Positions 32,601 to 45,851 of a DNA stretch of 64,000 bases are shown in pieces (the stretch's first letter is position 1; each line of letters opens with the position of its first letter). The translations under genes and the position numbers were made by a program. The notes under the pieces are model-generated. The model was not told the origin of the DNA. It saw only the letters and a program-made list of their open reading frames with translations, and ran no database searches. The stretch spans positions 62,001 through 126,000 of the forward strand of contig JAKTNV010000267.1 in NCBI GenBank assembly GCA_022747635.1, written 5' to 3'. This DNA is from Hetaerina americana. Lineage: Eukaryota; Arthropoda; Insecta; Odonata; Calopterygidae.

Positions 32601-35600
32601 CACAAATCAAACAAAAATGTTTCCATGGTGTGTATTGTTGTTCATTTTCATCAAATAAACAAAATAAAACCCAGAATAAATCCTGAAAGACAAGAAATGA
32701 GCATAAAAGATGCTTTAGCGCAAGTGTTAACGTTGCTAAAAGAACCCAAATTTCAAAAAATATTGCGAAAAACAACAATCTTCTGTATTAGAGTGAATGT
32801 TTGAGGTGTATAGAAGCCATTTTTTTCATTTTTAGAAATTTTAATTTTTCACATTTTTCCATGAAAAGTGCCAATACCTTTGGGTTCTAGGTGAAAATCT
32901 CACTCGACACAAATCAAACAAAAATGTTTCCATGGTGTGTATTGTTGTTCATTTTCATCAAATAAAAAAAATAAAACCTAGAATAAATCCTGAAAGACAA
33001 GAAATGAGCATAAAAGATGCTTCAGCGCAAGTGTTAACGTTGCACAAAGAGCCCAAATTTCAATATATATTGCGAAAAACAACAATCTTCTGTTTTAGAG
33101 TGACTGTTTGAGGTGTATAGAAGGCATTTATTTTATTTTTAGAAATTTTAATTTTTTACATTTTTCCATGAAAAGTGCCAATACCCCCCCCCTTTGGGTT
33201 CTAGGTGAAAATCTCACTCGACACAAATGAAACAAAAATGTTTCCATGGTGTGTATTGTTGTTCATTTTCATCAAATAAACAAAATAAAACCAAGAATAA
33301 ATCCTGAAAGACAAGAAATGAGCATAAAAGATGCTCCAGCGCAAGTGTTAACGTTGCTAAAAGAGCCCAAGTCTCAAAAAATATTGCGAAAAACAGCAAT
33401 CTTCTGTTGTAGAGTGAATGTTTGAGGTGTATAGAAGGCATTTTTTTCATTTTTAGAAATTTTAATTTTTCACATTTTTCCATGAAAAGTTCCAATACCC
33501 CCCCCCTTTGGTTTCTAGGTGAAAATCTCACTCGACACAAATCAAACAAAAATGTTTCCATGGTGTGTATTGTTGTTCATTTTCATCAAATAAACAAAAT
33601 AAAACCCAGAATAAATCCTGAAAGACAAGAAATGAGCATAAAAGATGCTTTAGCGCAAGTGTTAACGTTGCTAAAAGAACCCAAATTTCAAAAATATTGC
33701 GAAAAACAACAATCTTCTGTATTAGAGTGAATGTTTGAGGTGTATAGAAGCCATTTTTTTCATTTTTAGAAATTTTAATTTTTCACATTTTTCCATGAAA
33801 AGTGCCAACCCCCCCCTTTGGGTTCTAGGTGAAAATCTCACTCGACACAAATCAAACAAAAATGTTTCCATGGTGTGTATTGTTGTTCATTTTCATCAAA
33901 TAAAAAAAATAAAACCTAGAATAAATCCTGAAAGACAAGAAATGAGCATAAAAGATGCTTTAGCGCAAGTGTTAACGTTGCTAACAGAGACCAAATTTCA
34001 AAAAATATTGCGATTAACAACAATCTTCGGTATTAGAGTGAATGTTTGAGGTGTATAGAAGGCATTTTTTTCATTTTTAGAAATTTTAATTATTCACATT
34101 TTTCCATGAAAAGTGCCAATACCCCCCCCTTTGGGTTCTAGGTGAAAATCTCACTCGACACAAATGAAACAAAAATGTTTCCATGGTGTGTATTGTTGTT
34201 CATTTTCATCAAATAAACAAAATAAAACCAAGAATAAATCCTGAAAGACAAGAAATGAGCATAAAAGATGCTTCAGAGCAAGTGTTAACGTTGCACAAAG
34301 AGCCCAAATTTCAAAAAAATATTGCGAAAAACAACAATCTTAATTTTTAGAGTGGATGTTTGAGGTGAATAGAAGGCATTTATTTTATTTTTAGAAATTT
34401 TAATTTTTTACATTTTTCCATGAAAAGTGCCAATACCCCCCCCCTTTGGTTTCTAGGTGAAAATCTCACTCGACACAAATCAAACAAAAATGTTTCCATG
34501 GTGTGTATTGTTGTTCATTTTCATCAAATAAACAAAATAAAACCCAGAATAAATCCTGAAAGACAAGAAATGAGCATAAAAGATGCTCCAGCGCAAGTGT
34601 TCACGTTACTAAAAGAGCCCAAGTTTCAAAAAATATTGCGAAAAACAGCAATCTTCTATTGTAGAGTGAATGTTTGAGGTGTATAGATGGCATTTTTTTC
34701 ATTTTTAGAAATTTTAATTTTTCACATTTTTCCATGAAAAGTGCCAATACCCCCCCCTTTGGTTTCTAGGTGAAAATCTCACTCGACACAAATCAAAAAC
34801 AAAAATGTTTCCATGGTGTGTATTGTTGTTCATTTTCATCAAATAAACAAAATAAAACCCAGAATAAATCCTGAAAGATAGAAATGAGCATAAAAGATGC
34901 TTTAGAGCAGGTGTTAACGTTGCTAAAAGAACCCAATTTCAAAAAATATTGCGAAAAACAACAATCTTCTGTATTAGAGTGAATGTTTGAGGTGTATAGA
35001 AGGCATTTTTTTCATTTTTAGAAATTTTAATTTTTCACATTTTTCCATGAAAAGTGCCAACCCCTCCCTTTGGGTTCTAGGTGAAAATCTCATTCGACAC
35101 AAATCAAACAAAAATGTTTCCATGGTGTGTATTGTTGTTCATTTTCATCAAAAAAAACAAAATAAAACCCAGAATAAATCCTGAAAGACAAGAAATGAGC
35201 ATAAAAGATGCTTCAGCGTAAGTGTTATCGTTGCTAAAAGAGCCCAAATTTCAAAAAATATTGCGAAAAAAAACAATCTTCTGTTTTAGAGTGAATGTTT
35301 GAGGTGTACAGAAGGCATTTATTTTATTTTTAGAAATTTTAATTTTTTACATTTTTCAATGAAAAGTGCCAATACCCCCCCTTTGGGTTCTAGGTGAAAA
35401 TCTCACTCGACACAAATCAAACAAAAATGTTTCCTAGGTGTGTATTGTTGTTCATTTTCATCAAATAAAAAAAATAAAACCCAGAATAAATCCTGAAAGA
35501 CAAGAAATGAGCATAAAAGATGCTTTAGCGCAAGTGTTAACGCTGCTAACAGAGACCAAATTTCAAAAAATATTGCGATTAACAACAATCTTCGGTATTA

Positions 35601-35609
35601 GAGTGAATG

Positions 35610-35909
35610 TTTGAGGTGTATAGAAGGCATTTTTTTCATTTTTAGAAATTTTAATTATTCACATTTTTCCATGAAAAGTGCCAATGGGTTCAAGGTGAAA
35701 ATCTCACTTGACACATATCTACAAAAATGTTTCCAAGCTGTGTACTGTTGTTCATTTTCATCAAATAAACAAAATAAAAACCAGAATAAATTCTGAAAGA
35801 CAAGAAATGAGCATAAAAGATGCTTCAGCGCAAGTGTTAACGTTGCTAAAAGAGCCCAAATTTAAAAAAATATTGCGAAAAACCACAATCTTCTGTTTTA
35901 GAGTGAATG
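35610..35909 (+). repeat. Short 300-bp family E monomer lacking the C-tract
   Basis: Reads GTGCCAATGGGTTCAAGG, so the whole C-run and the following TTT are gone. The rest is a normal E unit, with the A-rich block changed to AAATAAACAAAATAAAAACC. The same unit recurs at 43377-43676 as part of repeat Q. Confidence 0.85.
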
Positions 35910-36222
35910 TTTGAGGTGTACAGAAGGCATTTATTTTATTTTTATAAATTTTAATTTTTTACATTTTTTCATGAAAAGTGCCAATACCCCCCCCTTTGGG
36001 ATCTAGGTGAAAATCTCACGCGACACAAATGAAACAAAAATGTTTCCATGGTGTGTATTGTTGTTCATTTTCATCAAATAAACAAAATAAAACCCAGAAT
36101 AAATCCTGAAAGACAAGAAATGAGCATAAAAGATGCTTCAGCGCAAGTGTTAACGTTGCACAAAGAGCCCAAATTTCAAAAAATATTGCGAAAAACAACA
36201 ATCTTCATTTTTAGAGTGAATG

Positions 36223-37156
36223 TTTGAGGTGTATAGAAGGCATTTTTTTAATTTTTAGAAATTTTAATTTTTCACATTTTTCCATGAAAAGTGCCAATAC
36301 CCCTCCTTTTGGTTTCTAGGTGAAAATCTCACTCGACACAAATCAAACAAAAATGTTTCCATGGTGTGTATTGTTGTTCATTTTCATCAAATAAACAAAA
36401 TAAAACCCAGAATAAATCCTGAAAGATAGAAATGAGCATAAAAGATGCTTTAGAGCAGGTGTTAACGTTGCTAAAAGAACCCAAATTTCAAAAAATATTG
36501 CGAAAAACAACAATCTTCTGTATTAGAGTGAATGTTTGAGGTGTATAGAAGGCATTTTTTTCATTTTTAGAAATTTTAATTTTTCACATTTTTCCATGAA
36601 AAGTGCCAACCCCCCCCTTTGGGTTCTAGGTGAAAATCTCATTCGACACAAATCAAACAAAAATGTTTCCATGGTGTGTATTGTTGTTCATTTTCATCAA
36701 AAAAACAAATTAAAACCCAGAATAAATCCTGAAAGACAAGAAATGAGCATAAAAGATGCTTCAGCGTAAGTGTTATCGTTGCTAAAAGAGCCCAAATTTC
36801 AAAAAATATTGCGAAAAAAAACAATCTTCTGTTTTAGAGTGAATGTTTGAGGTGTACAGAAGGCATTTATTTTATTTTTAGATATTTTAATTTTTCACAT
36901 TTTTCCATGAAAAGTGCCAACCCCCCCCTTTGGGTTCTAGGTGAAAATCTCACTCGACACAAATCAAACAAAAATGTTTCCATGGTGTGTATTGTTGTTC
37001 ATTTTCATCAAATAAACAAAATAAAACCCAGAATAAATCCTGAAAGACAAGAAATGTGCATAAAAGATGCTTTAGCGCAAGTGTTAACGTTGCTAAAAGA
37101 ACCCAAATTTCAAAAAATATTGCGAAAAACAACAATCTTCTGTATTAGAGTGAATG
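36223..37156 (+). repeat. Internal block of Q, repeated at 38084-39018
   Basis: Three monomers (starts 36223, 36535, 36846) match those at 38084, 38396 and 38707 at an offset of 1861 bp. Shared markers are CCCCTCCTTTTGG, GATAGAAATG, CTCATTCGACAC and AAATTAAAACC. A third copy is at 44298-45232. Confidence 0.8.
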
Positions 37157-38083
37157 TTTGAGGTGTATAGAAGCCATTTTTTTCATTTTTAGAAATTTTA
37201 ATTTTTCACATTTTTCCATGAAAAGTGCCAATACCTTTGGGTTCTAGGTGAAAATCTCACTCGACACAAATCAAACAAAAATGTTTCCATGGTGTGTATT
37301 GTTGTTCATTTTCATCAAATAAAATAAATAAAACCCAGAATAAATTCTGAAAGACAAGAAATGAGCATAAAAGATGCTTCAGCGCAAGTGTTAACGTTGC
37401 TAAAAGAGCCCAAATTTCAAAAAATATTGCGAAAAACAACAATCTTCTGTTTTAGAGTGAATGTTTGAGGTGTACAGAAGGCATTTATTTTATTTTTATA
37501 AATTTTAATTTTTTACATTTTTTCATGAAAAGTGCCAATACCCCCCCTTTGGGTTCTAGGTGAAAATCTCACTCGACACAAATGAAACAAAAATGTTTCC
37601 ATGGTGTGTATTGTTGTTCATTTTCATCAAATAAACAAAATAAAACCAAGAATAAATCCTGAAAGACAAGAAATGAGCATAAAAGATGCTTCAGAGCAAG
37701 TGTTAACGTTGCACAAAGAGCCCAAATTTCAAAAAATATTGCGAAAAACAACAATCTTCATTTTTAGAGTGAATGTTTGAGGTGTATAGAAGGCATTTAT
37801 TTTATTTTTAGAAATTTTAATTTTTTACATTTTTCCATGAAAAGTGCCAATACCCTTTGGGTTCTAGGTGAAAATCTCCCTCGACACAAATCAAACAAAA
37901 ATGTTTCCATGGTGTGTATTGTTGTTCATTTTCATCAAATAAACAAAATAAAACCCAGAATAAATCCTGAAAGACAAGAAATGAGCATAAAAGATGCTCC
38001 AGCGCAAGTGTTAACGTTACTAAAAGAGCCCAAGTTTCAAAAAATATTGCGAAAAACAGCAATCTTCTATTGTAGAGTGAATG

Positions 38084-39018
38084 TTTGAGGTGTAAAGATG
38101 GCATTTTTTTCATTTTTAGAAATTTTAATTTTTCACATTTTTCCATGAAAAGTGCCAATACCCCTCCTTTTGGTTTCTAGGTGAAAATCTCACTCGACAC
38201 AAATCAAACAAAAATGTTTCCATGGTGTGTATTGTTGTTCATTTTCATCAAATAAACAAAATAAAACCCAGAATAAATCCTTAAAGATAGAAATGAGCAT
38301 AAAAGATGCTTTAGAGCAGGTGTTAACGTTGCTAAAAGAACCCAAATTTCAAAAAATATTGCGAAAAACAACAATCTTCTGTATTAGAGTGAATGTTTGA
38401 GGTGTATAGAAGGCATTTTTTTCATTTTTAGAAATTTTAATTTTTCACATTTTTCCATGAAAAGTGCCAACCCCCCCCTTTGGGTTCTAGGTGAAAATCT
38501 CATTCGACACAAATCAAACAAAAATGTTTCCATGGTGTGTATTGTTGTTCATTTTCATCAAAAAAACAAATTAAAACCCAGAATAAATCCTGAAAGACAA
38601 GAAATGAGCATAAAAGATGCTTCAGCGTAAGTGTTATCGTTGCTAAAAGAGCCCAAATTTCAAAAAATATTGCGAAAAAAAACAATCTTCTGTTTTAGAG
38701 TGAATGTTTGAGGTGTACAGAAGGCATTTATTTTATTTTTAGATATTTTAATTTTTTACATTTTTCAATGAAAAGTGCCAATACCCCCCCTTTGGGTTCT
38801 AGGTGAAAATCTCACTCGACACAAATCAAACAAAAATGTTTCCATGGTGTGTATTGTTGTTCATTTTCATCAAATAAACAAAATAAAACCCAGAATAAAT
38901 CCTGAAAGACAAGAAATGAGCATAAAAGATGCTTTAGCGCAAGTGTTAACGTTGCTAAAAGAACCCAAATTTCAAAAAATATTGCGAAAAACAACAATCT
39001 TCTGTATTAGAGTGAATG
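38084..39018 (+). repeat. Internal block of Q, second copy
   Basis: Shares TGTAAAGATGGC with the third copy at 44298 but not with 36223, so it is closer to the third copy at its left edge. It also carries TTAAAGATAG where the others read TGAAAGATAG. Confidence 0.75.
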
Positions 39019-40887
39019 TTTGAGGTGTATAGAAGCCATTTTTTTCATTTTTAGAAATTTTAATTTTTCACATTTTTCCATGAAAAGTGCCAATACCTTT
39101 GGGTTCTAGGTGAAAATCTCACTCGACACAAATCAAACAAAAATGTTTCCATGGTGTGTATTGTTGTTCATTTTCATCAAATAAAAAAAATAAAACCTAG
39201 AATAAATCCTGAAAGACAAGAAATGAGCATAAAAGATGCTTCAGCGCAAGTGTTAACGTTGCACAAAGAGCCCAAATTTCAATATATATTGCGAAAAACA
39301 ACAATCTTCTGTTTTAGAGTGACTGTTTGAGGTGTATAGAAGGCATTTATTTTATTTTTAGAAATTTTAATTTTTTACATTTTTCAATGAAAAGTGCCAA
39401 TACCCCCCCTTTGGGTTCTAGGTGAAAATCTCACTCGACACAAATCAAACAAAAATGTTTCCATGGTGTGTATTGTTGTTCATTTTCATCAAATAAACAA
39501 AATAAAACCAAGAATAAATCCTGAAAGACAAGAAATGAGCATAAAAGATGCTTCAGAGCAAGTGTTAACGTTGCACAAAGAGCCCAAATTTCAAAAAAAT
39601 ATTGCGAAAAACAACAATCTTCATTTTTAGAGTGGATGTTTGAGGTGTATAGAAGGCATTTTTTTCATTTTTAGAAATTTTAATTTTTCACATTTTTCCA
39701 TGAAAAGTTCCAATACCCCCCCCTTTGGTTTCTAGGTGAAAATCTCACTCGACACAAATCAAACAAAAATGTTTCCATGGTGTGTATTGTTGTTCATTTT
39801 CATCAAATAAAAAAAATAAAACCCAGAATAAATCCTGAAAGACAAGAAATGAGCATAAAAGATGCTTCAGCGCAAGTGTTAACGTTGCTTAAAGAGCCCA
39901 AATTTCAATAAATATTGCGGAAAACAACAATCTTCTGTTTTAGAGTGAATGTTTGAGGTGTAAAGAAGGCATTTATTTTATTTTTAGACATTTTAATTTT
40001 TTACATTTTTCAATGATAAGTGCCAATACCCCCCTTTGGGTTCTAGGTGAATATCTCACTCGACACAAATCAAACAAAAATGTTTCCATGGTGTGTATTG
40101 CTGTTCATTTTCATCAAATAAACAAAATAAAACCCAGAATAAATCCTGAAAGACAAGAAATGAGCATAAAAGATGCTTCAGCGCAAGTGTTAACGTTGCT
40201 TAAAGAGCCCAAATTTCAAAAAATATTGCGAAAAACAACAATCTTCTTTTTTAGAGTGAATGTTTGAGGTGTACAGAAGGCATTTATTTTATTTTTATAA
40301 ATTTTAATTTTTTTTATTTTTCAATGAAAAGTGCCAATACCCCCCCCTTTGGGTTCTAGGTGAATATCTCACTCGACAAAAATGAAACAAAAATGTTTCC
40401 ATGGTGTGTATTGTTGTTCATTTTCATCAAAAAAACAAAATAAAACCCAGAATAAATCCTGAAAGACAAGAAATGAGCATAAAAGATGCTTCAGCGCAAG
40501 CGTTAACGTTACTAAAAGAGCCCAAATTTCAAAAAATATTGCGAAAAACAGCAATCTTCTGTTTAAGAGTGAATGTTTGAGGTGTATAGAAGGCATTTTT
40601 TTCATTTTTAGAAATTTTAATTTTTCACATTTTTCCATGAAAAGTGCCAATACCCCCCATTTGGGTTCTAGGTGAAAATCTCACTCGACACAAATCAAAC
40701 AAAAATGTTTCCATGGTGTGTATTGTTGTTCATTTTCATCAAATAAACAAAATAAAACCCAGAATAAATCCTGAAAGACAAGAAATGAGCATAAAAGATG
40801 CTTTAGCGCAAGTGTTAACGTTGCTAAAAGAACCCAAATTTCAAAAAATATTGCGAAAAACAACAATCTTCTGTATTAGAGTGAATG

Positions 40888-41501
40888 TTTGAGGTGTATA
40901 GAAGCCATTTTTTTCATTTTTAGAAATTTTAATTTTTCACATTTTTCCATGAAAAGTGCCAATACCTTTGGGTTCTAGGTGAAAATCTCACTCGACACAA
41001 ATCAAACAAAAATGTTTCCATGGTGTGTATTGTTGTTCATTTTCATCAAATAAAAAAAATAAAACCTAGAATAAATCCTGAAAGACAAGAAATGAGCATA
41101 AAAGATGCTTCAGCGCAAGTGTTAACGTTGCACAAAGAGCCCAAATTTCAATATATATTGCGAAAAACAACAATCTTCTGTTTTAGAGTGACTGTTTGAG
41201 GTGTATAGAAGGCATTTATTTTATTTTTAGAAATTTTAATTTTTCACATTTTTCCATGAAAAGTGCCAATACCTTTGGGTTCTAGGTGAAAATCTCACTC
41301 GACACAAATCAAACAAAAATGTTTCCATGGTGTGTATTGTTGTTCATTTTCATCAAATAAAAAAAATAAAACCTAGAATAAATCCTGAAAGACAAGAAAT
41401 GAGCATAAAAGATGCTTCAGCGCAAGTGTTAACGTTGCACAAAGAGCCCAAATTTCAATATATATTGCGAAAAACAACAATCTTCTGTTTTAGAGTGACT
41501 G
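40888..41501 (+). repeat. Tandem doublet of 307-bp monomers
   Basis: Units 40888-41194 and 41195-41501 share AATACCTTTGGG (C-tract reduced to two), AAAACCTAGAATAAATCC, AATATATATTG and GAGTGACTG. The second begins with the other type of T-block (ATTTATTTTATT) followed by TTTTTCACATT, so the duplication breakpoint lies in the T-block. The paired region of Q copy 1 has a single such unit (32800-33106). Confidence 0.8.
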
Positions 41502-43065
41502 TTTGAGGTGTATAGAAGGCATTTATTTTATTTTTAGAAATTTTAATTTTTTACATTTTTCCATGAAAAGTGCCAATACCCCCCCCTTTGGGTTCTAGGT
41601 GAAAATCTCACTCGACACAAATCAAACAAAAATGTTTCCATGGTGTGTATTGTTGTTCATTTTCATCAAATAAACAAAATAAAACCAAGAATAAATCCTG
41701 AAAGACAAGAAATGAGCATAAAAGATGCTCCAGCGCAAGTGTTAACGTTGCTAAAAGAGCCCAAGTCTCAAAAAATATTGCGAAAAACAGCAATCTTCTG
41801 TTGTAGAGTGAATGTTTGAGGTGTATAGAAGCCATTTTTTTCATTTTTAGAAATTTTAATTTTTCACTTTTTTCCATGAAAAGTGCCAACCCCCCCCTTT
41901 GGGTTCTAGGTGAAAATCTCACTCGACACAAATCAAACAAAAATGTTTCCATGGTGTGTATAGTTGTTCATTTTCATCAAATAAAAAAAATAAAACCTAG
42001 AATAAATCCTGAAAGACAAGAAATGAGCATAAAAGATGCTTTAGCGCAAGTGTTAACGTTGCTAACAGAGACCAAATTTCAAAAAATATTGCGATTAACA
42101 ACAATCTTCGGTATTAGAGTGAATGTTTGAGGTGTATAGAAGGCATTTTTTTCATTTTTAGAAATTTTAATTATTCACATTTTTCCATGAAAAGTGCCAA
42201 TACCCCCCCCTTTGGGTTCTAGGTGAAAATCTCACTCGACACAAATGAAACAAAAATGTTTCCATGGTGTGTATTGTTGTTCATTTTCATCAAATAAACA
42301 AAATAAAACCAAGAATAAATCCTGAAAGACAAGAAATGAGCATAAATGATGCTTCAGAGCAAGTGTTAACGTTGCACAAAGAGCCCAAATTTCAAAAAAA
42401 TATTGCGAAAAACAACAATCTTCATTTTTAGAGTGGATGTTTGAGGTGAATAGAAGGCATTTATTTTATTTTTAGAAATTTTAATTTTTTACATTTTTCC
42501 ATGAAAAGTGCCAATACCCCCCCCTTTGGTTTCTAGGTGAAAATCTCACTCGACACAAATCAAACAAAAATGTTTCCATGGTGTGTATTGTTGTTCATTT
42601 TCATCAAATAAACAAAATAAAACCCAGAATAAATCCTGAAAGACAAGAAATGAGCATAAAAGATGCTCCAGCGCAAGTGTTCACGTTACTAAAAGAGCCC
42701 AAGTTTCAAAAAATATTGCGAAAAACAGCAATCTTCTATTGTAGAGTGAATGTTTGAGGTGTATAGATGGCATTTTTTTCATTTTTAGAAATTTTAATTT
42801 TTCACATTTTTCCATGAAAAGTGCCAATACCCCCCCCTTTGGTTTCTAGGTGAAAATCTCACTCGACACAAATCAAAAACAAAAATGTTTCCATGGTGTG
42901 TATTGTTGTTCATTTTCATCAAATAAACAAAATAAAACCCAGAATAAATCCTGAAAGATAGAAATGAGCATAAAAGATGCTTTAGAGCAGGTGTTAACGT
43001 TGCTAAAAGAACCCAATTTAAAAAAATATTGCGAAAAACAACAATCTTCTGTATTAGAGTGAATG

Positions 43066-43376
43066 TTTGAGGTGTATAGAAGGCATTTTTTTCATTTTTA
43101 GAAATTTTAATTTTTCACATTTTTCCATGAGAAGTGCCAACCCCTCCCTTTGGGTTCTAGGTGAAAATCTCATTCGACACAAATCAAACAAAAATGTTTC
43201 CATGGTGTGTATTGTTGTTCATTTTCATCAAAAAAACAAAATAAAACCCAGAATAAATCCTGAAAGACAAGAAATGAGCATAAAAGATGCTTCAGCGTAA
43301 GTGTTAACGTTGCTAACAGAGACCAAATTTCAAAAAATATTGCGATTAACAACAATCTTCGGTATTAGAGTGAATG
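43066..43376 (+). repeat. Hybrid monomer produced by loss of one unit
   Basis: Its left part matches 34986-35297 (CAACCCCTCCC, CTCATTCGACAC, CAGCGTAAGTG). Its right part matches 35298-35609 (CTAACAGAGACC, GCGATTAAC, CGGTATTAGAG). The switch falls between GCGTAAGTG and CTAACAGAGACC, within a stretch common to both parents. This is the expected product of unequal exchange removing exactly one monomer. Confidence 0.8.
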
Positions 43377-43676
43377 TTTGAGGTGTATAGAAGGCATTTT
43401 TTTCATTTTTAGAAATTTTAATTATTCACATTTTTCCATGAAAAGTGCCAATGGGTTCAAGGTGAAAATCTCACTCGACACATATCTACAAAAATGTTTC
43501 CAAGCTGTGTACTGTTGTTCATTTTCATCAAATAAACAAAATAAAAACCAGAATAAATTCTGAAAGACAAGAAATGAGCATTAAAGATGCTTCAGCGCAA
43601 GTGTTAACGTTGCTAAAAGAGCCCAAATTTAAAAAAATATTGCGAAAAACCACAATCTTCTGTTTTAGAGTGAATG
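43377..43676 (+). repeat. Short 300-bp family E monomer, second copy
   Basis: Same deletion as 35610-35909 (GCCAATGGGTTCAAGG). It differs slightly, for example GAGCATTAAAG, and CACTCGACAC where the first copy has CACTTGACAC. Confidence 0.85.
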
Positions 43677-45851
43677 TTTGAGGTGTACAGAAGGCATTTA
43701 TTTTATTTTTATAAATTTTAATTTTTTACATTTTTTCATGAAAAGTGCCAATACCCCCCCCTTTGGGATCTAGGTGAAAATCTCACGCGACACAAATGAA
43801 ACAAAAATGTTTCCATGGTGTGTATTGATGTTCATTTTCATCAAATAAACAAAATAAAACCCAGAATAAATCCTGAAAGACAAGAAATGAGCATAAAAGA
43901 TGCTTCAGCGCAAGTGTTAACGTTTCACAAAGAGCCCAAATTTCAAAAAATATTGCGAAAAACAACAATCTTCATTTTTAGAGTGAATGTTTGAGGTGTA
44001 TAGAAGGCATTTATTTTATTTTTAGAAATTTTAATTTTTTACATTTTTCCATGAAAAGTGCCAATACCCTTTGGGTTCTAGGTGAAAATCTCACTCGACA
44101 CAAATCAAACAAAAATGTTTCCATGGTGTGTATTGTTGTTCATTTTCATCAAATAAACAAAATAAAACCCAGAATAAATCCTGAAAGACAAGAAATGAGC
44201 ATAAAAGATGCTCCAGCGCAAGAGTTAACGTTACTAAAAGAGCCCAAGTTTCAAAAAATATTGCGAAAAACAGCAATCTTCTATTGTAGAGTGAATGTTT
44301 GAGGTGTAAAGATGGCATTTTTTTCATTTTTAGAAATTTTAATTTTTCACATTTTTCCATGAAAAGTGCCAATACCCCTCCTTTTGGTTTCTAGGTGAAA
44401 ATCTCACTCGACACAAATCAAACAAAAATGTTTCCATGGTGTGTATTGTTGTTCATTTTCATCAAATAAACAAAATAAAACCCAGAATAAATCCTGAAAG
44501 ATAGAAATGAGCATAAAAGATGCTTTAGAGCAGGTGTTAACGTTGCTAAAAGAACCCAAATTTCAAAAAATATTGCGAAAAACAACAATCTTCTGTATTA
44601 GAGTGAATGTTTGAGGTGTATAGAAGGCATTTTTTTCATTTTTAGAAATTTTAATTTTTCACATTTTTCCATGAAAAGTGCCAACCCCCCCCTTTGGGTT
44701 CTAGGTGAAAATCTCATTCGACACAAATCAAACAAAAATGTTTCCATGGTGTGTATTGTTGTTCATTTTCATCAAAAAAACAAATTAAAACCCAGAATAA
44801 ATCCTGAAAGACAAGAAATGAGCATAAAAGATGCTTCAGCGTAAGTGTTATCGTTGCTAAAAGAGCCCAAATTTCAAAAAATATTGCGAAAAAAAACAAT
44901 CTTCTGTTTTAGAGTGAATGTTTGAGGTGTACAGAAGGCATTTATTTTATTTTTAGATATTTTAATTTTTTACATTTTTCAATGAAAAGTGCCAATACCC
45001 CCCCTTTGGGTTCTAGGTGAAAATCTCACTCGACACAAATCAAACAAAAATGTTTCCATGGTGTGTATTGTTGTTCAATTTCATCAAATAAACAAAATAA
45101 AACCCAGAATAAATCCTGAAAGACAAGAAATGAGCATAAAAGATGCTTTAGCGCAAGTGTTAACGTTGCTAAAAGAACCCAAATTTCAAAAAATATTGCG
45201 AAAAACAACAATCTTCTGTATTAGAGTGAATGTTTGAGGTGTATAGAAGCCATTTTTTTCATTTTTAGAAATTTTAATTTTTCACATTTTTCCATGAAAA
45301 GTGCCAATACCTTTGGGTTCTAGGTGAAAATCTCACTCGACACAAATCAAACAAAAATGTTTCCATGGTGTGTATTGTTGTTCATTTTCATCAAATAAAA
45401 TAAATAAAACCCAGAATAAATTCTGAAAGACAAGAAATGAGCATAAAAGATGCTTCAGCGCAAGTGTTAACGTTGCTAAAAGAGCCCAAATTTCAAAAAA
45501 TATTGCGAAAAACAACAATCTTCTGTTTTAGAGTGAATGTTTGAGGTGTACAGAAGGCATTTATTTTATTTTTATAAATTTTAATTTTTTACATTTTTTC
45601 ATGAAAAGTGCCAATACCCCCCCTTTGGGTTCTAGGTGAAAATCTCACTCGACACAAATGAAACAAAAATGTTTCCATGGTGTGTATTGTTGTTCATTTT
45701 CATCAAATAAACAAAATAAAACCCAGAATAAATCCTGAAAGACAAGAAATGAGCATAAAAGATGCTTCAGCGCAAGTGTTAACGTTGCACAAAGAGCCCA
45801 AATTTCAAAAAATATTGCGAAAAACAACAATCTTCATTTTTAGAGTGAATG

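Larger units (their letters stand above)
31865..38083 (+). repeat. Higher-order repeat Q, copy 1 (20 monomers)
   Basis: Matches 39952-46159. Monomer starts pair at offsets 8087-8088 (31865 to 33107), 8080-8081 (33734 to 34986), 7767 (35610, 35910) and 8075-8076 (36223 to 37776). Offset changes equal about one monomer, showing whole-unit gain or loss after duplication. Private shared markers include CTCGACAAAAATGAAAC, GCAAGCGTTAACG, AATATATATTG with GAGTGACTG, GTTCACGTTAC and AATCAAAAACAAAAATG. This is the best-supported long-range repeat in the window. Confidence 0.85.
31865..39951 (+). repeat. Array segment 5: 26 monomers; contains copy 1 of the 8.08-kb-offset repeat
   Basis: Family order: F G C x A C D B A C x D E B C x C x B A C x C x B x. 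The first 20 monomers match segment 6. The C monomers at 34673, 36223 and 38084 form a subfamily with GAAAGATAGAAATG (a 1-bp loss; the one at 38084 reads TTAAAGATAG) and TTAGAGCAGG. The monomers at 36535 and 38396 share AAATTAAAACC, so positions 36223-37156 and 38084-39018 are an internal duplication offset 1861 bp (6 monomers). Confidence 0.75.

Noticed and set aside
34791..34808. Extra AA in AATCAAAAACAAAAATG as a sequencing error
   Set aside because: The same insertion is present at 42871 in the paired higher-order copy, so it is an inherited variant.
35093..35110. CENP-B-box-like sequence starting at ATTCGACAC
   Set aside because: Only the TTCG end fits. The CGGG half of the known box is absent, and most monomers read CTCG instead.
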